From: Diplolepis rosae
Lineage: Eukaryota; Arthropoda; Insecta; Hymenoptera; Diplolepididae
Length of the DNA stretch: 64,000 nt
Assembly: GCA_030998225.1 (NCBI GenBank)
Contig: JAPYXD010000700.1
Span: forward strand, 1,488,001-1,552,000
Direction of reading: 5' to 3'
Shown: one piece after another, positions 32,854 through 44,400 of the stretch
Layout of the letters: each line of letters opens with the position of its first letter
Numbering within the stretch: the first letter of the stretch is position 1
Notes under the pieces: model-generated
The model's input: the letters and a program-made list of their open reading frames with translations, nothing else
Databases searched by the model: none
What the model was told of the DNA's origin: nothing
Program-made: the position numbers and the translations under genes

Positions 32854-34240
32854 ATGGCTAGTACTAATGAAGCGCAGAAGAAAACGTTGAAACAATCTCA
32901 ATCCATGATGGCTAATAGCTTCAACATGGGTGAGTTGTTAAGAAATGCGACCCAGTTATTAGCAGGAAACTATGATAGTTCAAATGGCCAGGGTGAGGCG
33001 CTAGATTTGTCAATTAATGGAAATAATATGTCGTACGAATCCGTGGATAACGAATCATCTTGCTCGTCTCTACATGCTGAAGAAATAGTAGATTCAGATG
33101 AGTAAGACATAGCGGAACTTGACCAAATGTTATTAAAACTTAAGTCTATTGGCATTAAAATAAAGTGTAGCGAGTAATCGAGCTAAAGTTATCAATACGG
33201 TAAAGAAAAATTCTAAAAAAATATCGGATTTAAAGCGTAATACAACGAGAAAACTTAGCGAATTTACTGAAGTGATTGTCGATAGGATGGATAGCTGACA
33301 ATAAATGCGCAAGGCAGAATGTGATTATAAAAATTTAGAATTAGAAAAGAATGTCAGACAGGTAGAAGCAAAAGTCAATGTGTTAAGCGAGACTTCTGAA
33401 GAACTTCACTGCCTTACTGGAGATTTGATTGCTAAAACAATGGCGCATGTTAAAAAAATAAAACATCTGGAAGACCACCAGTTTGTCTTGGAGAACAAAG
33501 TAGAGAGAAACCAGGGAAGTTCTTCGACAGCCTTGTCGTGGCTAAATAAATATCCAATGCCTAAGTTCTCAGGCCATAAGCGTGAAAGCCCCATGAGTTT
33601 TTTTAAGAGATTTTGAGCGATATATTAGCGCAATAGATATAAGCACTAATGAATTTAATTATGTAGTTTTTGCGAGTTTAGATGGGTTAGCCAGAAAATG
33701 GTGGAATTTTGGAATGCTGGAGCATGAGAATATCAACTCATTTACAGAAAAATTCATAAAAAAATATTGGAATGAAAATGTGTGCTTCCAAATTAGTTCA
33801 GACCTACAATTTGGCAGACACATTCCCAAAGGTAATTTATCTAGTGTTGAATATGCAATAAAAATCATAAATAATGCAAAAGACCTAATCCAACCACCCT
33901 CTGAAAATGAAATCGTGTCGAGGTTGTCAAGGCACTTTCATGATGACATTAGAACAGCCATTATCATCAGAAATGTCAAAACGTACGAAAATGTAATTGA
34001 ACTGCTTTAAGCTTTTGACCAAGCAGGCCCTTCAAACTCAAGTTCTGGCAGTAATGGCTATAATGGTCACAGTAGTTATAATTTATATCAAGATCGAATA
34101 TTTCGTTCTAATGTTTATGGAGAGTCTCCTAAGTCAAATGAAAATAACTTTAGAGGACATAATTTTGTCCCAAATATGAATCGATGCAAACGCACCACGC
34201 ACAATGCAAGGGCGTATACTGAAAATTGAAATATGATATG
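32854..34240 (+). pseudogene. gag: G3 Gag, broken
   Basis: Opens with ATG at 32854 and runs 83 residues to a stop. It then continues in other frames: a Lys-rich coil region (33180-33300), a second coil (33305-33520, with L-E-L-E-K-N-V-R-Q-V-E-A-K-V) and a capsid-like core (33520-34010) with P-M-P-K-F-S-G, L-D-G-L-A-R-K-W-W, F-T-E-K-F-I-K-K-Y-W and L-S-R-H-F-H-D-D-I-R. A Ser/Asn/Gly-rich tail follows to about 34230. No zinc knuckle is seen. At least four breaks are present. It is a retrotransposon gag but not close to E1 or G2. Confidence 0.75.
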
Positions 34241-34390
34241 TGATAGCGGAACTCGGAATTCAAATTTTGTTAATGATGTAGATGTATTGAATAACCAGGG
34301 AAACTAGATAGCCCTGGGCAGTCAAATATTAATGTATTAGAGGCACACCCAGGGTCGAACAACGCGAAAAGACATCTAGATTTAGATGTT

Positions 34391-34760
34391 AGTGTTACGT
34401 CCCGAGCAAAAGGCGAGGGTAGGTTGGATTTTTGGGTGTAAGGGAGGAGGTTAGCTGATTATATCAGGTTGGTAAGGCCTGATAATTTATTTTTGTTTGT
34501 GGGTACGCTGTCACTTGTCAGGTCTATGGGCCCTGAGTTGTTCACAATGATAATAAAACACTGAATTTACGAATATATAAGGTAATTTATTATAAATAAA
34601 TAAGTTGTTGCACAAGTTTTCATAAAGTGATACTTAGTTGGTAACTTATACTACTTCTCAAGATGAGAAGACAATGTTATGAGTTTTATGCGGTTATGAG
34701 CCAAATATACAGGTTTTGAGATGCCTATATATGTAACTTCCGCAGTTTTTGCGGAAGTTA
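34391..34760 (+). repeat. Possible solo LTR ending in a perfect hairpin
   Basis: The stretch runs from TGTTACGTCCCGAGC to GCGGAAGTTACA and has TG...CA ends with polyadenylation-like AATAAA inside. Its last 30 bp form a 12-bp perfect stem around GTAACTTCCGCA (about 34731-34760). No target duplication was found, so the call is weak. Confidence 0.3.
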
Positions 34761-35434
34761 CATAGTTTTTTTTGTCATTTTTTATTCCTGCTGTGACGAA
34801 TGTCAAAAATAATATTCGTTGTGTATTGAAAAACTAAGAATTGAATAAAATCACCAAGTCACATTATTTTGAATCTTATGAATATTCAAAAGTGCCTAAT
34901 TTCTTGATTAATTAAAATTAAAATTAGTGTAAAAGTCTAAAATATGAAATTAAAGTATCAACAGGACAAATAAATTTGAAATATTCATAAACAAATTCTA
35001 TTTTCTCAATTGTTTCTGAACTCATGAGCTCCAAACCCGCACTTAATAATAAGCTGAGCGTCAAAGTCTATCCTGGAAGCCACAATGAAACTTTGACAGT
35101 GATCTCAGGTGGATAATTTTTGAGAAAGTTTAAAATTTGTACCACGCTGTGTCTTTCTGTGTTTTTTTGTGCGTCGTTAACACTTCTGTGTTAATTTCGA
35201 GAGGACAATCTGATGACAGTTGGGAACTCATTGAGCTCTGTATTTTTCGTCGATTGTTGCATAGTTAAGCGGAAATGCCCAGAATTGTTACCACTTTTTT
35301 TTGAGCCGTATTCGTGATTAGATTTTTTTTTGGTTGTTGAATTACTCAGGCAAGTCCTGTTCAGAAATTCGCAAGTTCAAGGTGCTCAAATTCAACTACT
35401 GGTGAAATAAAGGGGGTTAAACGATTTTTTTAAC
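34761..35434. other. Stretch without a recognised gene
   Basis: AT-rich with T-runs. At its end a pyrimidine tract finishes in AACTATTACAG near 35443, which looks like a splice acceptor for the next frame. Confidence 0.4.
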
Positions 35435-35450
35435 TATTACAGTACCCATC

Positions 35451-35786
35451 ATGGAAGTAGGCACGTGGGTATTTAGAACTATGAGGGATTGCAGCACAAA
35501 AGTCCGTGGGCCGCACCTTGCCTCACACCTCCAGAACTTCGAGGTGATAAATAAAACTACGTCATCCATTTCGCAGGAGATCCAGAGAACTCTGATCACG
35601 GCCCACCCAAAAAACTGTACCCTGAACAAGTCCACCCAGCCGGGAAGATATAGTCCCTGGGACAAACAGGGCAACATCCGTTGCCAATCTTCCAAAATGC
35701 CCTCTGAGGAGTGCAAAAGGAAATTATTTCTCGAGCTCAAACCAGGACCAGCACCAAAAGTACCCCCACCATTGCGTGAACCGTAG
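35451..35786 (+). CDS. Unknown ORF upstream of the Tudor frame (111 aa)
   Basis: ATG-initiated and open to a TAG at 35784. It follows a splice-acceptor-like tract. Basic, with several Cys and a Pro-rich end (P-G-P-A-P-K-V-P-P-P). I do not recognise it. It is in the same phase as the Tudor frame but separated from it by several stops. A different phase (35786-36016) is open between them and reads E-L-I-R-E-I-K-S-Q-A-E-F-G-K-I-F. The three pieces may be parts of one decayed gene. Confidence 0.45.
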   Translation: MEVGTWVFRTMRDCSTKVRGPHLASHLQNFEVINKTTSSISQEIQRTLITAHPKNCTLNKSTQPGRYSPWDKQGNIRCQSSKMPSEECKRKLFLELKPGPAPKVPPPLREP

Positions 35787-35903
35787 TGTTAAACTCGAAG
35801 AATAAAATAAAATACTGTGCGGAACTGATAAGGGAAATTAAAAGCCAAGCCGAATTTGGTAAAATCTTTAATGGTGTAGGTTATTCGCTGGAAAAACGCA
35901 TAG

Positions 35904-36545
35904 CCAAGATGGTGTCTCACCCTAGCACCAACACCATGGTGTGGAGACGACCTCGAGTTGGTGGGACTACCGGATCACATTCCAAACCCACCAGTTCTTG
36001 TGGGTATGACCTATAGAATCAGGCCCATACATTGTTGTTGTCTGTCAGATATTGTTGTCCGAAATTGGGATCGAGAGGGAGAATATGCCCAACTAAAAAA
36101 TGAACTCGACGAGATCTATCAGGGACAACCTACGTGGCTGAGGATTAGAGTGGAGGACGCTCGCACAGTGACTCCCATCGCCTATGTGGATTCCGACAAC
36201 CACACTGGGAGAGGTTATGTTATTGTCCATGAGACAAATCCAGAACTGTTGGTTTTCAACGTCGACGAGGGGATCTACCAGGAGGTCAACGTCGAAAATG
36301 TTTTCTACCTGGGAAAAGACCACGCTCGCATCCCGGCTTTTGCGATCCAGTGCGCCGTACAAGGAGTAAAACCACCCCCTTTTCAATATCTGGAGGCAAG
36401 AAACCTGCGAGTCTTTCGCAGATTTCATCAAAGCTATATGGTTGAATTTCGAAATAGCCAGTATCCGAGGGGAAACCGCTTTCGGCGATGGAATATCCCT
36501 AGGGGATGGATGGTCACTTCTGTGCTGGTTGGTATTCATGGGTAA
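35904..36545 (+). CDS. Tudor-domain protein fragment inside G3
   Basis: The frame is open for about 210 codons; the first ATG is at 36006. Numbered from 35958, residues 5-55 (I-P-N-P-P-V-L-V-G then E-L-D-E-I-Y) match the N-terminal half of an extended Tudor domain. Residues about 68-138 match the Tudor core: A-Y-V-D-S, L-V-F-N-V-D-E-G-I-Y-Q-E-V-N-V-E-N-V, then I-P-A-F-A-I-Q-C-A-V-Q-G-V-K-P-P. The usual D-Y-G-N is D-E-G-I-Y here, so methyl-arginine binding is uncertain. Tudor proteins act in the piRNA pathway by binding Piwi tails. Codons and length are well kept compared with the broken gag. It lies between gag and the 3' polypurine tract of G3. It could be a captured host sequence, a processed gene copy, or part of another insertion. 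Confidence 0.7.
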   Translation, partial: PRWCLTLAPTPWCGDDLELVGLPDHIPNPPVLVGMTYRIRPIHCCCLSDIVVRNWDREGEYAQLKNELDEIYQGQPTWLRIRVEDARTVTPIAYVDSDNHTGRGYVIVHETNPELLVFNVDEGIYQEVNVENVFYLGKDHARIPAFAIQCAVQGVKPPPFQYLEARNLRVFRRFHQSYMVEFRNSQYPRGNRFRRWNIPRGWMVTSVLVGIHG

Positions 36546-37569
36546 AGCGGTCCGCAATAGAGGAAATCCCATAATTTACTCACACGTCGAAGGCGAATAA
36601 CAGATAAATATCAAATACATTTTTTTGTTTTATCACCAAGTCAATACCAATAAAAAGGCCGTTTTGTTGAATTGTGCCAATTTTATTATCTGCCTGAGAA
36701 TCTAGAATTAAGGATTAGGATATGAGAACACTAGATTATCATAAAATAGAATTACGTACAATATATACATATATACATATAACATAAGTGTGTGAAAATA
36801 CTAAAAGAAACAATAAAAAATTAATAGAAATCAAAATACCTTAAATAAAAATAAAAAAGGACGGAGATGGAAAGAGTGAGAGGTTGGTTGGTTGCCTCTT
36901 TCCTCTTTCTCCCTCTCTTTTTTTTAGAAATAATTATCAGTTGATTTTTTAAAAAAAAACGTAGGAATTCTTTATAAGAAAAGAATTACTCCATGGGGGG
37001 GGGGGGGGGCATCGTCAAGATAAATGTAATTGGCTTATTTTAAAATAAAATCTTATTTAAATAGTCATTATTAGACTATCTAGCCAACCGTAGATTATAT
37101 GTAAATATAATATCAAATATAGGTAAATATTAAGTATGGATAAATAGTGAAAAATCCATACATCAATATTTGTTTTGATTATTATAATTTTAATTAAAAA
37201 TAAAAAAAATCAACAAAACACCTAAAAGGAAGACGGAGACAGAAAGAGTGAGAGGTTGGTTGGATGACTCTTTCCCCCTCTCCCTCTTTTTTTCTTAAGA
37301 AACAACAATGCAATAAACGCCTACGAGTGAATCGGTAAACTCCAAAAATACTCTCGTTATACTAGAATTACTCGTACTGCACTAAATAATATAATATTAT
37401 TCATAGTATAATGGTGGGGGGAATATAGGAAAATAATAACTTTAAATTCCTAATTCTAAGTCAAAAATTTAATAATAAGTCCATAATAACAAAAAAAATA
37501 CTACAATGCATGTTGTAATACAGTTTGATAAAACGAACTGATCCTTATGAATAAGGGATCACTTCGTTT
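36546..37569. repeat. AT-rich 3' region of G3 with a direct repeat
   Basis: Two copies of an about 80-bp unit lie at about 36848-36930 and 37222-37305. They share GAAAGAGTGAGAGGTTGGTTGG and a C/T-rich second half that can pair back with it. A G-run of about 14 lies near 36996. No gene is seen. Confidence 0.6.
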
Positions 37570-37579
37570 GGGGGGGCGT
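37570..37579 (+). promoter_or_regulatory. G3 polypurine tract
   Basis: GGGGGGGCGT directly precedes the TGAGACG start of the 3' LTR, as expected for plus-strand priming. Confidence 0.6.
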
Positions 37580-37841
37580 TGAGACGACTCAGCTACGACT
37601 CTCAGCCTTTTAAAACGAAAATAGAGAAAAGTTAACAAGAAAATCTGCATGGAACGGCTGGAAACAATGTGAGTGAGCTCGCACGCAAAAATCGCGATTA
37701 TTCGTGACCCACAGGCGCATCAATCAGTGTTTGAAGCACGAACCGGAAGTGCATGTGAAATAGATACGGCAATGAGGTTCTCAGGAACATTTTCGTTCGT
37801 AGCAGCAGACAGCGTGACACTAGGCTGTGTCTGCCGGCTCT
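37580..37841 (+). repeat. G3 3' LTR fragment
   Basis: Matches 29176-29430 and ends at GGCTCTCGGT, after which the non-LTR element starts. The remaining 1.5 kb of the LTR is missing from the window. Confidence 0.8.
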
Positions 37842-38076
37842 CGGTAGTTCTTTCGATACCTTCGCTTGATATACACGTGCTCATCAATTTGTCCATACCA
37901 ATACGAGTTCTGAAATATCTGCTCATAGCTAACAGCCATACTGGAAAAGGTTCTCGAAAACGCACAAGTGGCTACGCCGCATAGGCCAAGCTTCGCGCCA
38001 TCGAACAAATTATACAATACAGATCCAACAAGTGAAAAAAGTTGAAAACACAAAGCTCGCTTCGGATTATCCCATC

Positions 38077-39545
38077 ATGGATAATGAAAAAGATTCACCT
38101 AATGGAATTGCGAAAGGGACTGAAAACATAACGGCAAGGACACCGCTGAAAACCCAAACAAAAATAGGTATCAACAGACGCCAAGACCAAAACAAGCCAT
38201 ACAGCAAGCCATCAGAACCCAAAAGTAAAAGCTTCAGCCAACAGACAACGTCTCCTGGGGAAATTCCACAAAAAACGGACCAAGAATTCGATAATATGAA
38301 TAAGAAGATACGAATTTCTCAACAAAGTTATAGGCAAATAATTGCCAATAACAAAAAACAAGAAGAAAAGATAGAAAATCTGATGGAAATAATCAAACAG
38401 CAAACGAAGAGAATAGAAAATTTAGAGAAACAACAAAGGAAAGAGGAATGTGAAATGGAAGTAGTGGAAATAAAAAACCGTGAAGAAAATGAAAACCCAC
38501 TCTTCAAAACTTCTAACCGGACAATATCAAGCTAGTCAAAGAGAAGAAGACTATGGCAAAAAGGAAAGGAAAAGTGACCTGACAGAAATCAACAGAGCCG
38601 GGCCTTCAAAAAGTAACGGCTCCAACGAGATCGGCTAGAAGAAGGGAAGCAGATATGAGACTGAAGCAGGTAAAAATACCCCGCCCTCAGGAAAGGCAAA
38701 GGCAAAACTTCCACCGATCGTCATCTTCGGACAAAAGCAAGACGAAACGGTAAGCTCTATTAAAGATTCGCTAGGTAAAGACAATTTTTATGTAAAACGA
38801 GGAAATGCAAACAAACACATTTTATTCACGAATAATGTAAACGACTTTAATGAAGCTAAAAGAACACTAGAAGCGAAAGATGTAAAATATTTGTCATACA
38901 CCCCCAAAGAAAATAAAATCCAATCCTTTTTATTGAAAGGGTTAGACATCAATGCTGACACAAACGAACTACTGAACGAACTGACACAACTTAACATTGA
39001 CAACATAACGTTTACAAAAGTCTCAAGATTTACAACAGCCAAATCTCAAAAAGAAAATAAAGCATTACCAATTTACTTAATACAATTATCGCCTGACAGT
39101 CCATCCTCAAACCTTCATAAAATAAAGTTTGTAAATTATCAAGTAGTTAGATGGGAAAAGCTAAAAAAAAGAGAATATTCAATGTAAAAATTGCCAAAGA
39201 TTAGGACATGTAGCCTCAAATTGTAATCTTAGTTATAGATGTGTCAAATGTAGCGAAAACCACCAACCAGGAGAATGTGCGCTCCCAAAACCGGATAACC
39301 CTGAGAAAAACGATAGAAGTAAGCTTTATTGCGTTGCATGTAACAATTATGGACACTCAGCCTCTTACAGAGAATGTCCAACACAAAGAGAGATTAGGGA
39401 TAGAATTAAAATGAAAATCCAGAATTTAAAAGAAAGCAGGATCACCAAAGAGCGTATGATTAATAATTACACGTTAAATCAGGTATCTCATACTCAAACA
39501 TTACATAGAATAACACACAAAAAAATACAGAAATCACCCAAAAAT
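38077..39545 (+). pseudogene. Jockey-like ORF1 (Gag)
   Basis: From the ATG at 38077 an open part to 38535 encodes a polar, Lys/Gln-rich N-terminus with a coiled coil (Q-E-E-K-I-E-N-L-M-E-I-I-K-Q). After a frame change, 38690-39187 reads L-P-P-I-V-I-F-G and later N-Y-Q-V-V-R-W-E, the PRE_C2HC-type domain usual in Jockey Gags. Three knuckle motifs follow at 39180-39375 (C-K-N-C-Q-R-L-G-H, C-V-K-C-S-E-N-H, C-V-A-C-N-N-Y-G-H). At least two breaks interrupt the gene. Confidence 0.82.
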
Positions 39546-39713
39546 TAAGACAACAAAATACGATCTATACACAAAACACGCAAGATAATCCTTGTAATTC
39601 AAATACACCAGCGACAATAACAAAAGAGTTACTTAAAATCACTCAACTGGTTAACAGAATAGTGAAAGAATCAATAATCTCTATTTATTACTAACTGATT
39701 CTATCTGCAATGA

Positions 39714-40850
39714 CTAACACGCTAAAAATGAACAAATTGAAAATGATATCAGTAAATGTAGACTCAATAATAACAAATCAGAGAAGAAATAGTCTTTCAA
39801 ATTTCTTAAAAATTCACAATCCAGACATAGTAGCAATAAGCGAAACAAAATTAAATTCAAAACAAAATAGATTTTAAAGATTATAATATAATTAGAAGAG
39901 ACAGGCCAAACGCGAACCAAGGTGGATGAGTTGCAATCTTAATTAGAAAAAATTTGAAATTCAGGCGATTAACGTTGTCCAAAATAGAACAATTTAAAAA
40001 TTTAGAGATCTCCCAGAGAAAAAAAAGCTTTACATTATAGCAGCTTACGCATACATTATTTCAAGTGCTCTAGCTAGACAATCCTGACAATTATTTTGTG
40101 ATGGCAAGAGATTTAAGTGCTAGGCATACTAGTTGGCTTAATCAATCATTTAACACAAGAGGAAAATTCTTTAAAAAATGGATAGATGATAACGAAATAA
40201 AGTATAAATTAAAATTGTACACCTCAAGTCTTCCATCCTACCCTAGAGGAAATTCCTATTTAGATTTGTGCATAGCTAATACTAGATTAGAAGTTTCAAA
40301 GTTCAATACAACTGGTAAACTTGAAACCCTTGCATATGATAGCGACCATAATGCGATTCAAATGCAAATTAGTTACAAAAACGATAAATATTTAAACCTT
40401 GAAAAAAGAGAAAATAATCACAAGTTCAATTTCAGGAACTCGAATTGGGAAAAATTTTCAGATTACATAGTTCAAACTTATAATTTAAAAATCCCCAATA
40501 AAAGAAATTTATCCAACGAAGAAATAGACTCTTATTTAACAGACATAAATGAGGCAATAAAAATTACAATGAACAACACAGTCCCAAAAATTTAAAGCAA
40601 AAATTCTATGGAATGCTATCAAACACCTTTAATCAAAAAAATTCATAAGCAAAAAAGCAAGCTCATTACGAAAATAAATAAATTATATAAAAACTTTCAA
40701 ACATACAATAATAGAGAATTATCCTTACTACAAAACAAATTAATAACATTAAAAGCCCTTCTTAAACAAGAATATACCAATTCTATTAACAAACACTGGG
40801 CAGAAAAAGCCAGGAAAGTTCTAGTTAATGACTCAAAAAATATGTTCCCC
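39714..40850 (+). pseudogene. Jockey-like ORF2, endonuclease part
   Basis: Apurinic endonuclease-like motifs are seen in several frames: D-I-V-A-I-S-E-T-K-L near 39825, R-H-T-S-W near 40120 (a decayed N-A-R-H motif), and Y-D-S-D-H-N-A-I near 40345, the conserved S-D-H. The middle of the domain is shortened. The open part 40098-40595 carries the last two motifs. A basic linker to RT follows (40608-40853). Confidence 0.78.
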
Positions 40851-42782
40851 TAGGTTAATCAAATATTCAGAGCTAAAGGAAAAGTTTTAATCCCCCAACT
40901 TAAAATACAGACTTAAGATAGACCTTTTCTACAGGAAGCAAATGTTAATATAAATAGTTTGTTGAAAGACGAAGCTGACAAATTCATAATTTCAAACGAA
41001 GAAGATAAACTCAAAATAATAGGTAAACACTCACACAAAATTTCTCCACCTCGGTAGAGAAGGTCTAAATAGAATTATTCAAAGAAAAATATCTAATTTT
41101 GAACAGGAAATAATAAAAGATAAAGATAACAACAAAGCGACATTAATCTTCAGCAATGACCTTAATTCCGACAATATTAGTGCACTAGAAGAAAAAATTC
41201 CGAATTTATTCACCTCAAAAACGAGACTAAAAAACATTTAAAAACTTAAACAATAAAAAATCATCTGGCATCAACGGTATCCCAAACATTGTACTAAAGC
41301 ACATAACGCCTAGAATCATAAATGATTACTGCATTCTTTTTAACAATATGTTAAACAATGGTTTCTTTCCAACAAACTGGGAAAAATCGAAAATTACTCC
41401 TATACCAAAGAAAGGGAAGGATAGTGTAAGCCCAGGTGATTTTAGACCCATAAGTCTCCTCCCAAACATAAGTAAAGTATTCGAAGTCATAGTAAAAGAT
41501 TCTTTATTGCAGCTATGCGCCGAAAAGGACATAATTAATGAGTCTCAATTCGAATTCCGGCATAAGCATTCAACTATCCACGCCATAAACAAATTGCTGG
41601 GCAGTTAACAATAAACATTATGTAGGTGCATGCCTAATAGATCTATAAAAAGCTTTTGATACAGTCTGGATAGATGGACTCATATTTAAACTTTTAAAAA
41701 ACACATTCCCACATATCTTATTCAAATAATCAGAGAAATGATTACAGGGAAATCCTTCATAATAACAGACGGTAATATTACCCTCGATAAAGATTTTCTT
41801 GTTCTAAATAGCAATAGCATTTGCAGACGATATCGTAATTTACACTATAGGGAAAAAAATACCAGAAATACAAGAATCTCTTCAAGATCTTCTCGAAAAA
41901 GTGCAATACTATATGCACACGTGGAAATTAAAAATAAATGTTCTAAAATTTGAAACTATTCTAATCAGACCGCCCCTCAGCCAATCAAGTAGAAGTGCAA
42001 GAAGAAACTGGAGGACTTTTCAAATAAGAGCAAAAAGAGGGAGGGGAACCGGTTCCACATAAAACTCTTGTTAAATATTTAGATTTTAATATAGGTCAAT
42101 CCCTATATTTCAATAAACATATGGGTATACGATTAAGAAATGCCACAAACGCATTTTCGATGCTAAAAAGGCCAGTCTATAATAAAGATCTGAACTATAA
42201 AATAAAAAAAAATGCTACTTGCTAATAATAAGACCGCTATTAACTTATACATGCCCCATCTGGTATAACATTAGTCCATCCATTATGGAGAGAATTAGGA
42301 TTTTTGAGCGAAAATGCTTAAGAGCATGCCTTGGAAAATATAGAACAGCAGAGTCAGACTATCAAAAATATATATCTAATGAAGAGATCTATAATTTGGC
42401 TAATGTTAATAAAATTGACACACAAATTCTAAAAATAACCAGAAATCAATTCGCAAACACTCGCACGGTAACAGATAACAGCTTAATTTTTGGAATCTAT
42501 TATCCTAACGATGAATATTATGCAAATGTTATCAAAACAAACTTTATTCCACCAGAAGCATTTGTGTATTTCGATAAAAACGGATATATTCAGGACATAC
42601 ATGGAGTTCCGATCATATACCATTACAATACGCATGCCACAAAAAAAAATATTTTGTATGACAAAAACTTAGACACTAAAAAACAAAATGAAGCATGGAA
42701 ATTCACTACCTGCATTACAAACAAAGAGCACAAAGATAAACATAGATCAAACATCAAAAAATATTTTTCGCTTGCTGAATAA
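40851..42782 (+). pseudogene. Jockey-like ORF2, reverse transcriptase
   Basis: 41348-41608 reads W-E-K-S-K-I-T-P-I-P-K-K-G-K, then F-R-P-I-S-L-L-P-N-I-S-K. Further on, K-A-F-D-T-V-W lies near 41650 and A-F-A-D-D-I-V-I-Y near 41815, the catalytic pair. The C-terminal part (42219-42782, open) has R-P-L-L-T-Y-T-C-P-I-W and I-F-E-R-K-C-L-R, typical of the Jockey group. Several indels and stops lie between these blocks. Confidence 0.85.
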
Positions 42783-43120
42783 CTCTTTTTGGTAATCCTA
42801 CTTCCTTCCAAAAATGGTAATCCTAGTATTAAATCTGTTCGAATATACCAAAGAATACCAAATAATATGAATAAAGAAACCACATTTTAGTTATACTCCA
42901 ACACCTCGAGATTATTGTATTGAGAACTGTATATATTAATATAGAATAAAATATTTAGAAGTGAACAACTGAGAATGACCTAGAAACTTTTACTATTACG
43001 ATAAATAATCATACGAAAACCAAACACATATTCAACGTTTATCTCTAATTATATGTAGATATTAGCGCTTAATAAAATGTATTGATCTCAAGTTTCTCTT
43101 TCCAGTCGTTATAATACCAA
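42783..43120. other. 3' noncoding part of the Jockey-like element
   Basis: AT-rich, with AATAAA-like signals near 42940 and 43070. No gene is seen. Confidence 0.5.
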
Positions 43121-43127
43121 ATGCGGA

Positions 43128-43440
43128 TTATTTTTTTCCTGTTAATTTATCTGTTATATTTGTATATAGTCCTTCGTCTTCCAAGCCAAAATCACCACTC
43201 TTAAATCGTGCAAACCACTTCTGGCACGTTCGCTTAGCTAGATCATGTTCACCATAAACTTCCACCAAAATGCGATGACTTTCGGCAGCAGTTTTCTTCA
43301 TATTAAAGTAATGAAGAAAAACTCCCCGCAAAAACACTTTTTCAGGCACAAAGTTCGACATATTTGAATGAAAAAAAATTATCGTTGTTTACGGTTCAAA
43401 TGAATGACATATACTGAAAAAGACGCACAATAACAGTAGC
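43128..43440 (-). pseudogene. Mariner transposase, N-terminal fragment
   Basis: From the ATG at 43361 the frame reads F-V-P-E-K-V-F-L-R, K-K-T-A-A-E-S-H-R-I-L-V-E-V-Y-G and F-K-S-G-D-F, the first DNA-binding helix-turn-helix of mariner transposases. It diverges after about 65 residues and the catalytic domain is absent. Confidence 0.8.
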
Positions 43441-44400
43441 TTTCCAACGCATGTTCGGAATATTCGAACGATGGAATAATAATCAAGTTACGCCATCTCT
43501 TAGCAAACCGCACGAATTAAGTTATAGATCCAATAATTCAGCGGAACTCCTTTACAACGTTGGAGCTTCAATTAACTCAAAGTTATTTCACAAATCTTTG
43601 ATCCACTGGGACTTATTGGGCCTCTTACCATCAAACCCAAGCTGCTTCTAGAAAAATTGTGGCAAATGAAAATTGATTGGAACTCGCCACTTTCAAAGGA
43701 AATTCAATCCAATTGGATAAATTATAAGAAACAACTATCCATCATCAACGATATTCAGATTCCGAGACAAATAATATGCTTTCAACCTGTTTACGTTGAA
43801 ATTCATGGCTATTGTGATGCATCAGAAACAGCCTATGGTGCTTGCATATACAGCAGATCGATTGACAGTTCTGGAGAATTCATGCTAAGACTCATCTGTG
43901 CAAAATCGCGAGTTGCACCTCTCAAGTCCATCTCATTACCTAAGCTTGAATTGCAAAGTACAGTTCAACTTTCCAGAATATATAAAAAATTCAGAAATAC
44001 AATTACTTTTGAAACCGATGCCGACTACTTTTTGTCGGATTCGACTATTATCTTATCCTGGATCAGAGGGGAACCTGCGCATTGGAAAACATATGTAAGC
44101 AACAGAGTATCAGAAATACAAAATCTTACGGACAAAAATGCTTGGAATTATGTTAAATCTGAAGACAATCCAGCTGACGTTATATAAAGTGGGCTGGATC
44201 CGCGGCAACTAAAGGATCATCACCTATGGTGGCAAGGGCCTGCATGGCTTGAAATGAACGAGAGGGACTGGCCTGAGAATAACGTTGAGATTGATAATGA
44301 AATTCCCGAGCGTAAGAAAATCAAACTCATTAACCTTGTAGCATTAACGGTTGAAAACGATATATTGGCTCAATATTCGACATTACATAAACTGAAAAGA
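43441..44400 (+). pseudogene. BEL/Pao end of RT and RNase H
   Basis: The BEL Pol resumes. Near 43600 the frame reads D-P-L-G-L-I-G-P-L-T-I-K, then P-K-L-L-L-E-K-L-W. From 43657 an open part has H-G-Y-C-D-A-S-E-T-A-Y-G-A, C-A-K-S-R-V-A-P-L-K and S-L-P-K-L-E-L-Q, the RNase H signature of BEL elements, ending with E-D-N-P-A-D-V-I. After one stop the typical W-W-Q-G-P-A-W-L follows at 44225. It is cut at 44400 by the MITE; integrase is missing. Confidence 0.87.

Larger units (their letters stand above)
29176..37841 (+). mobile_element. G3: LTR element with gag and a Tudor ORF but no pol, inserted in BEL
   Basis: A long 5' LTR (29176-30944) is followed by a tRNA-Lys-type primer site. The internal region ends with a polypurine tract at 37570, and a second LTR copy starts at 37580. 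That copy shares TGAGACGACTCAGCT and about 260 bp with the 5' LTR at roughly 90% identity plus one 20-odd-bp indel. It is then cut at 37841 by the Jockey element. The left flank ATCAC is BEL RT; the right flank is lost. The internal 6.6 kb holds a MITE, a broken gag, a possible solo LTR and a Tudor-domain frame. No RT, RNase H or integrase is seen. Confidence 0.8.
37842..43110 (+). mobile_element. Jockey-like non-LTR retrotransposon
   Basis: Starts at AGTTCTTTCGATACC inside the G3 LTR. It contains a Gag-like ORF1 with zinc knuckles and an ORF2 with endonuclease and RT, all on the plus strand. The near-complete order suggests an originally full-length insertion. Many frame breaks are present. 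The 3' end is set only roughly, before the mariner fragment, and no poly-A tail was found. Confidence 0.82.

Noticed and set aside
37580..37984. Plus-strand frame resembling one at 29243-29479, first taken as a gene or as the 5' UTR of the Jockey element
   Set aside because: The shared part starts exactly after BEL sequence on one side and after a G-rich tract on the other, and a primer site follows the first copy's region. An LTR pair explains it better.
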